DNA from: Bradyrhizobium zhanjiangense
GTDB taxonomy: Bacteria; Pseudomonadota; Alphaproteobacteria; Rhizobiales; Xanthobacteraceae
Length of the DNA: 64,000 bases
Direction: 5' to 3'
Assembly (NCBI RefSeq): GCF_004114935.1
Contig: NZ_CP022221.1
Location: forward strand, 6,531,001 to 6,595,000
Below are positions 55,643 to 64,000 of this stretch, piece by piece. The position numbers were made by a program, and so were the translations under genes. How positions within the stretch are numbered: the first letter of the stretch is position 1; every line of letters begins with the position of its first letter. Under the pieces are notes generated by a model that saw only the letters and a program-made list of their open reading frames with translations, had not been told where the DNA came from and did no database searches.

Positions 55643-56746
55643 ATGAGATCGAAATCGGCAACACCATCCGAGAACCTGCTCGAGGAATTGCAGGCCGCGC
55701 TCTCGCACGGCACCGTGGCTCGCCGGGTCGAGACGCTGCGCCGCGTCACCGATCTCTTCGTGGGCAACGCGGTGGATTATTCCGACGACCACGTCCGGGT
55801 GTTCGACGACGTGTTCCAGTGCCTGGTCGAGCAGATCGAGATTTCGGCCAAGGCACTGCTCGCCGAACGCCTCGCACCGATCGCCTCCGCGCCGCCGAAG
55901 ATCATCCGCACGCTCGCGCTCGACGAGGTGATCGAGGTCTCCAGCCCGGTACTGTCGAAATCGGAACGGCTGGACGAGGCGACCCTGATCGAGATCGCGC
56001 GCACCAGGGGCCAGGCGCATCTCAAGGCGATCTCGCTGCGGCGAGTGCTGTCGGAGGCATTGACCGATTTGCTGGTGACGCGCGGCAACGAGGACGTGGT
56101 GCAGTCGACCGTCAGCAATCCGGGCGCGCGCCTCTCCGAGGGAAGTCTCACCGACCTCGTCACCCGCGCCGAACGCGACGACGACCTCGCCACCTGCATC
56201 GGCCTGCGGCCCGACCTGCCGCGTCATCATTATTTGAAGCTGGTCGCGAAGGCCTCCTTGAGCGTGCGCAGGAAGTTGGAGGCCGCACACCCCGAGCTCG
56301 CGGACGAAGTATCGAGCGTGGTCCAGGAAGCGGCCCAGCGGGTCCGTGCCGCCGCCACGACCCGGCAGACCGAGATGGCGCGTGCGCTGGTGAAGTCGCT
56401 GCACGCGGACGGTCGCCTCAACGAATTCCAGGTCAGCACCTTCGCCGAGCAAGGCAAGTTCGACGAGACCAATGCGGGGCTGGCTGCGCTCGCAGGCGTC
56501 GCGGTCGAGACCGCCGAGACCATGATGATCGACAGCCGGACCGAGGGTGTGATGATCCTCGCCAAGGTCGCGGGGATGTCGTGGTCGAGCGTGCGCGCGA
56601 TCATCGCCATGCGCGAGAAGCTCTCCGGCGGCTCGCAGACCGACATGCTGGCGCTGCGAGACACCTACGAAGCCCTGCGCTCTTCGACCGCGCAGCAGGT
56701 GCTGCGCTTCCACCGCATGCAGCGGGGCACGACGCCGGCGGCGTGA
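55643..56746 (+). CDS. DUF2336 domain protein, second copy
   Basis: 367 residues, all-helical, cytosolic. DUF2336 body: LLEELQAALSHGTVARRVET LRRVTDLFVG, LVEQIEISAKALLAERLAPI, RRVLSEALTDLLVTRGNEDV, VSNPGARLSEGSLTDLV (the usual N-x-G/A-A repeat), and a conserved C-terminal TAETMMIDSRTEGVMILAKVAG. It is longer than and only distantly like the copy at 18764. Downstream of the diguanylate cyclase; a link between the two is possible but unproven. ATG 55643 preceded by AGGACAGG. Confidence 0.85.
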   Translation: MRSKSATPSENLLEELQAALSHGTVARRVETLRRVTDLFVGNAVDYSDDHVRVFDDVFQCLVEQIEISAKALLAERLAPIASAPPKIIRTLALDEVIEVSSPVLSKSERLDEATLIEIARTRGQAHLKAISLRRVLSEALTDLLVTRGNEDVVQSTVSNPGARLSEGSLTDLVTRAERDDDLATCIGLRPDLPRHHYLKLVAKASLSVRRKLEAAHPELADEVSSVVQEAAQRVRAAATTRQTEMARALVKSLHADGRLNEFQVSTFAEQGKFDETNAGLAALAGVAVETAETMMIDSRTEGVMILAKVAGMSWSSVRAIIAMREKLSGGSQTDMLALRDTYEALRSSTAQQVLRFHRMQRGTTPAA

Positions 56747-56756
56747 AGCTGGCTCC

Positions 56757-57395
56757 TTAATACCGCAGGACTTTGGAGCCCACCGCCGCGCCGATCGCGG
56801 TCACGACCGCGGTCGCGATCGTGTACCAGGTCGCGACGAACAGCGGGGAATCGTCGGTGCAGTGCGAGGCGTAGAGCGTCGCGGCCAATCCCGCCGCGAC
56901 CAGGCCGGCGAGCGCGCCGGCGAGCGCGGGGCGCGAGGGCGCGCCGTGGCGCAGGCCGAACAGCGCCCCCGCAAGCAGCGGCAGCGACATCGCGGGGATC
57001 GCAAGCAGGCACACCCTGGAGTTCTTGCCCATCAAGCGCATGGTCATCGGCATGGCCGGCGCCATCATCGCCTCACTGCCGATCGCCACGGCAAGCAGTC
57101 CGACGGGAAGCAGCAAGAGCCAGCCCCAGCCGCGCAGCAGGGCTTCGGGACGCGACAGATGCAGGCTGACGATGATCGCGGGGATCGCGAGCGACAGCGT
57201 CACCGCGAACTTCATGTCGAAAAACGGGTTGCGCATCGCGCTCATCACGTCCGGGCGCACGCCGAGGAACGTCGCGAAGATCAGGATCGACAGCGGCGCG
57301 GCCACCAGCAGCGCCATGGTCAGCACGGCGCCGACGCGCGGCGCGCGATGGACGTTGTCGGCCGCGAGCGAGCGAATCAGTTGATCGGTATCCAT
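56757..57395 (-). CDS. osrA: NrsF/OsrA-type membrane anti-sigma factor (DUF1109)
   Basis: 212 residues with six helices and almost no soluble part, as in DUF1109/NrsF proteins that hold SigF-type sigma factors. Two Cys only, Cys129 (SRVCLL) and Cys179 (ASHCTDD); as I recall, the Bradyrhizobium anti-sigma OsrA uses Cys at these same positions to sense reactive oxygen. That agreement is from memory. The gene starts 2 bases after the sigma stop. It should release EcfF upon oxidation. Confidence 0.85.
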   Translation of the reverse strand: MDTDQLIRSLAADNVHRAPRVGAVLTMALLVAAPLSILIFATFLGVRPDVMSAMRNPFFDMKFAVTLSLAIPAIIVSLHLSRPEALLRGWGWLLLLPVGLLAVAIGSEAMMAPAMPMTMRLMGKNSRVCLLAIPAMSLPLLAGALFGLRHGAPSRPALAGALAGLVAAGLAATLYASHCTDDSPLFVATWYTIATAVVTAIGAAVGSKVLRY

Positions 57396-57397
57396 GC

Positions 57398-57943
57398 CTA
57401 GTGGTCCCGCAGTTTGGCAGTCAGCGCAGCAAGTCCGCGATGCAGCGCGACCCGCACCGCACCTTCGCTCATCGCAAACTTTGCCGCCGTATCCTTGATC
57501 GAGGCGGCCTCGACCGCGATCGACTGCAACACGTCGCGCTGGCGCTGCGGCAGAGTGCTCAGTTGCGCGGCGACCTCGCCCGCCGAAGCCGTCTCTTGCG
57601 GCGACTCGCCCGGCAGCGTCTCGACGAAATCATCGATGTTGACGAAGACGCGCCTGCCGCGCCGCCGCAGCGTATCGATCAGCTTGTTGCGGGCGATCGC
57701 GAACAGCCAGGGCGCGAAGGGAGCTTCGCTGTCCCAGGTGTGTCGCTTCAGATGCACCGCCAACAAGATCTCCTGCACGATATCCTCGGCCTGGTCGGGA
57801 GACTGGCCGGCCCGCGCCAGCCCACGCCTCGCAGCAGCACGCAGCACCGGCGTGACCGCCTTCAACAGGCGATGATACGCCGCATCGTCGCCAGCCATGG
57901 CCGACCGCATCAGGCCGGTCCATTCGTCCTCACGTCCGCGCAC
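57398..57943 (-). CDS. ecfF: ECF sigma factor of the SigF/EcfF type
   Basis: 181 residues. Region 2: QAEDIVQEILLAVHLKRHTW and FAPWLFAIARNKLIDTLRRR; region 4: LPQRQRDVLQSIAVEAASIK and MSEGAVRVALHRGLAALTAK. The neighbour with DUF1109 identifies it as SigF-like (EcfF in Bradyrhizobium), a responder to oxidants. GTG 57943 has GAGGGG before it. A promoter that fits SigF specificity lies 21-45 bases upstream, so it likely activates itself. Confidence 0.88.
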   Translation of the reverse strand: MRGREDEWTGLMRSAMAGDDAAYHRLLKAVTPVLRAAARRGLARAGQSPDQAEDIVQEILLAVHLKRHTWDSEAPFAPWLFAIARNKLIDTLRRRGRRVFVNIDDFVETLPGESPQETASAGEVAAQLSTLPQRQRDVLQSIAVEAASIKDTAAKFAMSEGAVRVALHRGLAALTAKLRDH

Positions 57944-57963
57944 GCGCGCCCCTCACCATGCAA

Positions 57964-57988
57964 TTCGGCCGCTCTTTCAATTTGTTAC
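57964..57988 (-). promoter_or_regulatory. SigF/EcfF-type promoter of ecfF-osrA
   Basis: On the minus strand: GTAAC (57988-57984), exactly 16 bases, CGAA (57967-57964). This fits the GTAAC(C)-N16-CGAA form known for SigF of Caulobacter and relatives. Transcription would begin near 57957, giving a leader of about 14 bases that still carries the GAGGGG ribosome site. Confidence 0.65.
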
Positions 57989-58234
57989 CCCTGCACCCGA
58001 GCTATCACGAATTCGTGATCGCCGCCGAGCCTCCGCATCCGGTGCGGCCGTAAGAGCCCGCGACGGCTCATAACACCGATCAGTCCGGCCCGCATCCGGC
58101 GGCCGGCCGCGAGGGGCGGTTTGCCCCGCTTTTGCCCGGTGTAGCCAGAAGATTCCCATTTTCTGCCCCGCTGTGGTCACGCCCCAGGGTCTCTGTTCGT
58201 TCCTGGGACGGGCGGAATTGGGGAGATCGTCAAC

Positions 58235-58903
58235 ATGATCAAAGCCATCGGGCGCGCGGCCCTGATCGTTCTGGCCGGACTTTTCTTGCTGTTTGGGGGC
58301 ATTGCACAGGCGGCGCCGAGCTCAGCCGCAAGCAGCAACTCCGACAGCGCAGGCAAGCAAGCCGACGCGGCCAAGCCGAGCAAGCACCGGCGCCATGAGT
58401 CTCGCCGCACCAGCAGCAGCAAGACGGCGCAGAAACCCGACGACAAGGCCGACAAGAACGATGCTGCGGCAAATACCGCCGAGGCCAAGGCCGACAACGG
58501 CGTGCCGGCCTCGAGCCAGATGCCGCCGGAAGTCGCCAACGCCAATGCGCAGGTCGCCGCCGATACGCCGACCGCGGCTGCGGCCTCCGCGATGACGGGC
58601 CGCGCCAACGACAACGTCCAGGCGGCGGCCGATGATAGCGCCAATAACACCGCACCGAACGCCGACACCCAAGTGGTGGCCCCCGATCAGCTCAACGACA
58701 TCGACCGCGCCCTGCAACAGGACAGCCCACCGGCGCAGAAGGCTGTGATCGCCGCAACCGAAGCACAGCCGCGCCCCTCACCGGTGATGGCAAGCACCCA
58801 GCAGAGCTCGGCCTGGGACCAGAGCTCCCTGATCGGCAAGATCTTCATCGGCGTCGGCACGCTGCTGACGCTGGCCTCGGCCGCGCGCATGTTCATGGCC
58901 TGA
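58235..58903 (+). CDS. secreted or membrane-bound low-complexity protein
   Basis: 222 residues: signal peptide or N-terminal helix (ALIVLAGLFLLFGGIAQAAP), then about 160 residues rich in Ala, Ser, Asp, Lys and Asn, and a C-terminal hydrophobic helix (IGKIFIGVGTLLTLASAARM FMA). Middle part carries many Ala-Asn-Ala-like words and is probably disordered. GGGGAG before the ATG. Divergent from ecfF. No family is recognised; it appears to be a group-specific protein. Confidence 0.7.
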   Translation: MIKAIGRAALIVLAGLFLLFGGIAQAAPSSAASSNSDSAGKQADAAKPSKHRRHESRRTSSSKTAQKPDDKADKNDAAANTAEAKADNGVPASSQMPPEVANANAQVAADTPTAAAASAMTGRANDNVQAAADDSANNTAPNADTQVVAPDQLNDIDRALQQDSPPAQKAVIAATEAQPRPSPVMASTQQSSAWDQSSLIGKIFIGVGTLLTLASAARMFMA

Positions 58904-59011
58904 CCGTCAGTTCCGCCAGGACGCGCGGCCCGCGCGTCCTGCGTCCGGCCCTCTTGAAGCCCACCGCGCCAGCGGGCACATTGCCCGCCCAATCAAAAGC
59001 GTGGGTGGAAC

Positions 59012-59791
59012 ATGAGCACGTTCGAACACATCATCGTCGAGAGCAAAGGCGCGGTCGGCATCATCAAGCTGAATCGGCCGAAGATGCTCAACGCGCTCTC
59101 CTTCGGCGTCTTCCGCGAGATTGCGGCCGCCGTCGACGATCTCGAGGCCGATGAGGCCATCGGCTGCATCGTCGTGACCGGCAGCGAGAAAGCCTTTGCC
59201 GCCGGCGCCGACATCAAGGAGATGCAGCCGAAAGGCTTCATCGACATGTTCTCCGAGGATTTTGCCGCGATCGGCGGCGACCGCGTCGCGCGCTGCCGCA
59301 AGCCGACCATCGCCGCGGTCGCGGGTTACGCCCTCGGTGGCGGCTGCGAGCTCGCCATGATGTGCGACGTCATCATCGCAGCCGACACCGCGAAGTTCGG
59401 CCAGCCCGAGATCACGCTCGGCACCATTCCGGGCATCGGCGGCACCCAGCGCCTGACCCGCGCGATCGGCAAGTCGAAGGCGATGGACCTCTGCCTCACC
59501 GGCCGCATGATGGATGCGGCAGAGGCCGAGCGCAGCGGCCTCGTCAGCCGCATCGTGCCCGCCGACAAGCTCATGGACGAGGTGATGGCGGCAGCCGAGA
59601 AGATCGCCGCGATGTCGCGCCCTGCCGCTGCGATGGCCAAGGAAGCGGTGAACCGCGCGTTCGAGACCACGCTCGCCGAAGGCATGAGCGTCGAGCGCAA
59701 CCTATTCCACTCGACCTTCGCGCTAGAAGACCGCTCCGAGGGCATGGCGGCGTTCATCGAGAAGCGCAAGCCGGTGAACAAGAACCGGTAA
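59012..59791 (+). CDS. enoyl-CoA hydratase
   Basis: 259 residues, crotonase fold, cytosolic. It hydrates trans-2-enoyl-CoA in fatty-acid oxidation. Both catalytic Glu are present: [15 protein letters not shown] and [20 protein letters not shown]. The oxyanion part [12 protein letters not shown] is also typical of the short-chain (mitochondrial ECHS1-like) group. Stands alone, so pathway assignment rests on the family. Confidence 0.92.
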   Translation: MSTFEHIIVESKGAVGIIKLNRPKMLNALSFGVFREIAAAVDDLEADEAIGCIVVTGSEKAFAAGADIKEMQPKGFIDMFSEDFAAIGGDRVARCRKPTIAAVAGYALGGGCELAMMCDVIIAADTAKFGQPEITLGTIPGIGGTQRLTRAIGKSKAMDLCLTGRMMDAAEAERSGLVSRIVPADKLMDEVMAAAEKIAAMSRPAAAMAKEAVNRAFETTLAEGMSVERNLFHSTFALEDRSEGMAAFIEKRKPVNKNR

Positions 59792-60020
59792 AGCCAAACC
59801 CCGGCAAGGCTTGCAAGGCTGGTGTAAGACTCTCTCGCTCCCCTAAGGACCCCTGTGACGTAGCTGCAACAAGCACGCATTTCATGGGGGTTTTCCCCGC
59901 GGCAGTTTGCCTGCGGGACCTGCGCTGGTTAAACAGTTAAGAGGGCCGCCGTCGGCGGGGGCGGACAGCCAGGGTTTGCGGGATTACATGATTGGGCGTG
60001 CCGCCAGAGCTGGTCGCGTG

Positions 60021-61418
60021 ATGACGCGGCATCGATCGGGCGTGGCTCCTGTGCTTACGACATGGACCACGCTGGCGCTCTGTTGCGCCCTGCCCTCGGC
60101 CGCATCGGCGGAAGCCCTGCCCGAGGCGCTGGCCAAGGCCTACCAGACCAACCCCCAGCTCAATGCCGAGCGCGCGCGGCAGCGCGCCACCGACGAGAAC
60201 GTGCCGCAGGCGCTTGCCGGCTATCGGCCGCAGATCGTGGCCAGCCTCAGCGCCGGCCTGCAATCGGTGCGCAATTTGCTGCCCGACAACACCATCCAGA
60301 CCGCCAATCTGAAACCCTGGATCATCGGCGTCACCGTGACGCAGACCCTGTTCAACGGCTTCCGCACCGCCAACAGCGTGCGGGCCGCCGAACTCCAGGT
60401 GCAGTCGGGCCGCGAGGCGCTGCGCAACGTCGGCCAGGGTGTGCTGCTCGATGCGGTCACCGCCTACACCAACGTGCTCGCCAACCAGTCGCTGGTCGAA
60501 GCGCAGCGCTCCAACGTCGCCTTCCTGCGCGAAACACTCGCCGTCACCCAGCGCCGGCTCAACGCCGGCGATGTCACGCCGACCGATACCGCCCAGGCCG
60601 AGGCGCGCCTCAACCGCGGTCTTGCCGATCTCAACGCCGCCGAAGTCGCGCTCGCCGTCAGCCAGGCAACCTATGCGCAGGTGATCGGCAATGCGCCGTC
60701 GCAGCTTCGGCCCGCCGAGGTCGTCGACCGCTATCTGCCGAAGAGTCGCGAGGACGCGATGACGATGGCGATCCGCCAGCATCCGGCGGTGATGGCCGCA
60801 AGCTTCGACGTCGACGTCGCCTCCACCAACATCCGCATCGCCGAAGGCACGCTGCTGCCGAGCGCCAGCATCCAGGGCAGCGCCAGCAAGAGCCGGAACA
60901 ACGACCCGACGCTCGGCACCTTCGCCGAGGACCAGGCCTCGATCGTCGCCAACGTCACAGCCCCGATTTACGACGGCGGCCAGGCCGCGGCGCAGACCCG
61001 GCAGGCCAAGGAGATCACGGCGCAGAGCCGGCTCGTGCTCGACCAGGTGCGCAACCAGACGCGCACGGCCGCGGTCAGCGCCTGGGTTGCCAATGAAGGC
61101 GCCAAGATCACGGTTTCGGCCTCGGAGTCCGAGGTGAAGGCGGCGACCGTCGCGCTCCAGGGCGTGCAACGCGAGGCCGCCGGCGGACAACGCACGACGG
61201 TCGACGTGCTGAACTCGCAGGCCGACCTGATCCAGGCCAAGGCCCGCCTGATCGGCGCATTGCGCGATCGCGTCATCGCCTCCTACACGCTGCTCAGCGC
61301 CGTCGGCCATCTCGACGTCAAGACGCTCAATCTGAACACGCCGGACTATCTGCCCGAGGTGCACTACCAGCAGGTCCGCGACGCCTGGCACGGCCTGCGC
61401 ACGCCGTCGGGGCAGTAG
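60021..61418 (+). CDS. TolC family outer membrane channel protein
   Basis: 465 residues. Signal peptide ends PSAASA, then two TolC repeats of long helices with the outer-membrane strands: ALAKAYQTNPQLNAERARQR, GVTVTQTLFNGFRTANSVRA, NVTAPIYDGGQAAAQTRQAK and ERE/REAAGGQRTTVDVLNSQADL. It forms the exit duct for type I secretion or efflux. ATG 60021 gives the shortest credible signal; ATG 59988 is an alternative. No pump gene is adjacent. Confidence 0.9.
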   Translation: MTRHRSGVAPVLTTWTTLALCCALPSAASAEALPEALAKAYQTNPQLNAERARQRATDENVPQALAGYRPQIVASLSAGLQSVRNLLPDNTIQTANLKPWIIGVTVTQTLFNGFRTANSVRAAELQVQSGREALRNVGQGVLLDAVTAYTNVLANQSLVEAQRSNVAFLRETLAVTQRRLNAGDVTPTDTAQAEARLNRGLADLNAAEVALAVSQATYAQVIGNAPSQLRPAEVVDRYLPKSREDAMTMAIRQHPAVMAASFDVDVASTNIRIAEGTLLPSASIQGSASKSRNNDPTLGTFAEDQASIVANVTAPIYDGGQAAAQTRQAKEITAQSRLVLDQVRNQTRTAAVSAWVANEGAKITVSASESEVKAATVALQGVQREAAGGQRTTVDVLNSQADLIQAKARLIGALRDRVIASYTLLSAVGHLDVKTLNLNTPDYLPEVHYQQVRDAWHGLRTPSGQ

Positions 61419-61443
61419 TTTCAAGTCTCTTGGCGGAGTACCG

Positions 61444-62001
61444 ATGAAAAGCCGCCGCATCCATCTGATGGGAGCTTCGGGATCCGGCGTGACGACGCTC
61501 GGTCGCGCGCTCGCCGCTCGGTTTGCGCTGCCGCATCACGACAGCGATGACTATTTCTGGCTGCCGACCGTGCCGCCCTACCAGACGACGCGCCCCACCT
61601 CCGAACGTCTACGCTTGATGCGCGAGATGTTTCTGCCGCGTATAGACTGGGTGCTGAGCGGATCTGTCACCGGCTGGGGCGACGAGCTCGTTCCATTCTT
61701 TGATCTCGTCGTCTTCGTGACCGCGCCGCGCGAAATGCGCTTGAAGCGATTGCGCGCTCGCGAGGCCGCCCATTTCGGCACCGACGCCGTCGCGCCCGGC
61801 GGCTGGCGTCATGATGAGACCGAAGACTTCATCGAATGGGCTTCCCATTATGAAGCCGGTGATCGCGAAGGCCGCAATCTTGCAAAGCATGAAATGTGGC
61901 TCGCGGGCTTGTCTTGCCCGGTCGTACGCGTTGACGGCTCACGCCCGCTTGCCGAGCTTGTCGAGCAGGTATGCAGCGAAGCGGAACGGTTGCCGGGCTG
62001 A
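61444..62001 (+). CDS. P-loop kinase-like protein (adenylate/shikimate kinase fold)
   Basis: 185 residues. P-loop HLMGASGSGVTTLGRALA: the GASGSGVTT form has Val-Thr where most kinases have Lys-Ser/Thr, so the phosphate Lys is absent at its usual place. Asp pair in PHHDSDDYFW and lid-like region RLKRLRAREAAHFG. Often annotated adenylate kinase-like; the reaction is unknown. 26 bases after tolC. Confidence 0.78.
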   Translation: MKSRRIHLMGASGSGVTTLGRALAARFALPHHDSDDYFWLPTVPPYQTTRPTSERLRLMREMFLPRIDWVLSGSVTGWGDELVPFFDLVVFVTAPREMRLKRLRAREAAHFGTDAVAPGGWRHDETEDFIEWASHYEAGDREGRNLAKHEMWLAGLSCPVVRVDGSRPLAELVEQVCSEAERLPG

Positions 62002-62052
62002 TGTGATATTCTCACGGAGCTTGCCTCTAAAAAATAAACAGGGAGAAAAACC

Positions 62053-62103
62053 GTGCTCAACTGACGCAGTGTCCTGCTTGCCTCCCTTGCCGCCGGAGTA
62101 GCC
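62053..62103 (+). other. disrupted Tat signal peptide of the amidohydrolase gene
   Basis: GTG 62053 with AGGGAG seven bases ahead opens a frame that reads M-L-N-stop-R-S-V-L-L-A-S-L-A-A-G-V-A and then joins the amidohydrolase start without a shift. If TGA 62062-62064 were CGA, the result would be MLNRRSVLLASLAAGVAM, a textbook twin-arginine signal ending with an ARA site near residue 26. Confidence 0.72.
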
Positions 62104-63015
62104 ATGACCAGCAAAGCCCACGCCCGTGCGGCGCAGCCTGCGACCCCGATCAATTTCGACGTCCCGGCGCATGCCTGTGACTGCCACACCCACATCCATG
62201 GCGACGTCGAAAAGTTTCCGTTCTTCGCGGGACGCGTCTACACGCCGGAGCCGGCGAGTCCCGAAGAAATGGCCGCGCTGCACAAGGCGCTGCATATCAA
62301 GCGCGTGGTGATCGTGACGCCGAGCGTCTACGGCACCGACAATTCCTCCACTTTGTTCGGCATGAAGGCGCGCGGCGCGACCGCGCGCGGGGTGGCCGTG
62401 ATCGACGATAAGACACCGGAGAGCGCGCTCGACACGATGCATCAGGACGGCTTCCGCGGCATCCGCCTCAATCTGGCGACCGGCGGCGTGAACGATCCCA
62501 ATGTCGGCCGACCGCGCTTCACTGCCGCAGTCGAGCGCATGAAGGCGCGCGGCTGGCACGTGCAACTCTACACCACGCTTGCCATGATCTCGGCGATCAA
62601 GGACCTCGTCGAGACGGCGCCGGTGCCCGTCGTGTTCGACCATTTTGGCGGCCTTGAAGCCTCGCAGGGCCTGGAGCAGCCGGGCTTCTCCGATCTCGTC
62701 GCGCTGGTGAAATCCGGCAAGGCCTATGTCAAGATTTCGGGCGCCTACCGCTCATCAAAGCTCGCTCCCGACTATCAGGACATGGTGCCGTTCGCGAAGG
62801 CGCTGATCGCGGCGAACCCGGACCGCATCGTCTGGGGCACGGACTGGCCGCATCCGGATTCCAGCCGCGTCGAGGGACGCAAGCCCACCGACATCGCGCC
62901 GCTCTATCAGATCGACGACGGCCGGCTGCTTAATCAGCTGCCGGTGTGGGCGCCGGATGCGGACGTGCGCAAGAAGATCCTGGTCGACAATCCGGCGCGG
63001 CTCTACGGGTTCTGA
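62104..63015 (+). CDS. amidohydrolase_2 family TIM-barrel hydrolase
   Basis: 303 residues from ATG 62104. Metal-dependent hydrolase or lactonase of the amidohydrolase_2 group: CDCHTHIHGD (metal His pair), VFDHFGG, and WGTDWPHPDS (metal Asp). Close types hydrolyse lactones or decarboxylate acids; substrate unknown. The remaining frame begins MTSKAHARAAQ, which is the tail of a Tat signal peptide, because an in-frame TGA at 62062 cuts the natural start off. GGAG before the ATG could still allow a cytosolic product. Confidence 0.85.
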   Translation: MTSKAHARAAQPATPINFDVPAHACDCHTHIHGDVEKFPFFAGRVYTPEPASPEEMAALHKALHIKRVVIVTPSVYGTDNSSTLFGMKARGATARGVAVIDDKTPESALDTMHQDGFRGIRLNLATGGVNDPNVGRPRFTAAVERMKARGWHVQLYTTLAMISAIKDLVETAPVPVVFDHFGGLEASQGLEQPGFSDLVALVKSGKAYVKISGAYRSSKLAPDYQDMVPFAKALIAANPDRIVWGTDWPHPDSSRVEGRKPTDIAPLYQIDDGRLLNQLPVWAPDADVRKKILVDNPARLYGF

Positions 63016-63018
63016 CTG

Positions 63019-64000
63019 TCAGCGCGCGCGGCGGGAGAAGAAGGAGATCAGGACCGGCAAGGTCACGAGGATCACCACGGGCGCCAGCATCATGCCGGTC
63101 ACGACCACGACCGCGAGCGGCTTCTGCACCTGCGAGCCGATGCCTTCCGACAGCGCCGCCGGCAGCAGGCCGACGCCAGCGACGACGCAGGTCATCAGCA
63201 CCGGACGAAGCTGCAATTCACCCGTGCGCACCACCGCGCTCATGCGGTCCATGCCCTCCTCGATGAGCTGGTTGAACTGCGACAGGATGATGATGCCGTC
63301 CATCACGGCGATGCCGAACAGCGCGATGAATCCGATCGCCGCGGAGACGCTGAATGCCGTGCCGGAAATCAAGAGACCCAGCACCCCGCCGAAGATCGCC
63401 ATCGGGATCACGCTCATCGCGAGCAACGTGTCGGTCATCGAGCCGAAATTGAACCAGAGCAGAACACCGATCAGCGCCAGCGAGATCGGCACCACGATCG
63501 ACAGCCGCCGGATCGCGTCCTGGAGATTGCCGAACTCGCCGACCCAGTCCATGTGCGAACCCGGCGGCAGCTGCACCTGCTCGGCGATCTTCTGCTGCGC
63601 CTCGCGGATGGCGCTGCCGAGATCGCGCTCGCGCACCGAGAACTTGATCGGCAGATAGCGCTCCTGCTGCTCGCGATAGATGTAGGCGGCGCCGGAGACG
63701 AGGCTGATATTGGCGACTTCGCTCAGGGGGATTTGCGTGACGGTGCCGTTCGGCCCCGGCGCGCCGATCCGCAAATTCTGGATCGCCTCCGCGCTTCTGC
63801 GGTATTCCGGCGCGAGGCGGACGATGATCGGGAAGTGGCGGTCGCTGCCCGGCTCATAGAGATCGCCCGCAGTGTCGCCGCCGATCGCGACCTTGATCGT
63901 GGCGTTGATGTCGCCGGGGGCGAGGCCATAGCGCGCGGCCTTGGCACGGTCGATGTCGATCTGGATGGTCGGCTGGCCGAGCGAGGTGAACACCGCGAGG
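63019..64000 (-). CDS. RND efflux pump permease, CzcA-like (C-terminal part)
   Basis: At least 327 residues; the coding frame runs on past the right edge. C-terminal half of a heavy-metal/HAE RND pump: periplasmic part QIDIDRAKAARYGLAPGDIN and the last membrane bundle with VVPISLALIGVLLWFNFGSM, GFIALFGIAVMDGIIILSQF and VLMTCVVAGVGLLPAALSEG. The fourth- or tenth-helix Asp/Glu relay cannot be judged from this part alone. Three bases separate its end from the convergent amidohydrolase gene. Confidence 0.9.
   Translation of the reverse strand, partial: LAVFTSLGQPTIQIDIDRAKAARYGLAPGDINATIKVAIGGDTAGDLYEPGSDRHFPIIVRLAPEYRRSAEAIQNLRIGAPGPNGTVTQIPLSEVANISLVSGAAYIYREQQERYLPIKFSVRERDLGSAIREAQQKIAEQVQLPPGSHMDWVGEFGNLQDAIRRLSIVVPISLALIGVLLWFNFGSMTDTLLAMSVIPMAIFGGVLGLLISGTAFSVSAAIGFIALFGIAVMDGIIILSQFNQLIEEGMDRMSAVVRTGELQLRPVLMTCVVAGVGLLPAALSEGIGSQVQKPLAVVVVTGMMLAPVVILVTLPVLISFFSRRAR

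Noticed and set aside
57944..58234. A second SigF-type promoter directed at the plus-strand gene at 58235
   Set aside because: No GTAAC-N16-CGAA on the plus strand in this gap; the only match faces ecfF.

Overview
The window is 64 kb of high-GC DNA with the gene content of an alphaproteobacterium of the Bradyrhizobium type. Evidence: a MucR/Ros regulator, the TIGR03808/TIGR03809 gene pair, an EcfF-OsrA type sigma/anti-sigma pair, DUF2336, DUF1491 and DUF5330 proteins, many TRAP and tripartite tricarboxylate transport genes, and several families of short palindromic repeats that I associate with Bradyrhizobium intergenic spaces. I assign the genus from recognition, not from a search. No rRNA, tRNA, CRISPR array, prophage or insertion sequence was seen. 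The window looks like chromosomal core with a few accessory patches.

Layout. 0-9 kb: 3' part of a triple-GAF histidine kinase, DHA2-type drug exporter, YcgN-like protein, class A penicillin-binding protein, split DUF1214/DUF1254 pair, GFA protein. 9-16 kb: a minus-strand catabolic operon (SDR dehydrogenase, split transketolase, TRAP binding protein and fused TRAP permease) with a divergent LysR regulator. 16-26 kb: small secreted and membrane proteins, a DUF2336 protein, a DivJ-like membrane histidine kinase with a peptidoglycan-binding partner, SufE and MucR. Several CtrA-like boxes lie here. 26-34 kb: two polytopic glycosyltransferases, class II aldolase, M20 peptidase, HerA-like ATPase. 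34-37 kb: folP-folB-folK. 37-48 kb: methylmalonyl-CoA mutase (mutA, a GFA gene, mutB) and its chaperone meaB, separated by a frameshifted SRPBCC gene, a tctCBA transporter set and a broken hepT gene.

48-59 kb is signalling and envelope: TIGR03808 beta-helix Tat protein with TIGR03809; an ECF sigma / anti-sigma / subtilisin operon; a diguanylate cyclase; a second DUF2336 protein; and ecfF-osrA with a recognisable self-directed promoter. 59-64 kb: enoyl-CoA hydratase, TolC-type outer membrane protein, a small P-loop kinase-like protein, an amidohydrolase whose Tat signal peptide is cut off by a stop codon, and the C-terminal part of an RND pump running off the window.

The observations I would look at first are: the anti-sigma factor at 52728-53423, whose outer domain looks like a subtilisin propeptide while its downstream neighbour is a putative subtilisin lipoprotein; the nonsense codon inside the Tat signal of the amidohydrolase (62053-62103); CtrA-like boxes upstream of the DUF2336 and DivJ-like genes; and the 29-base hairpin behind a promoter-like sequence at 8314-8393.
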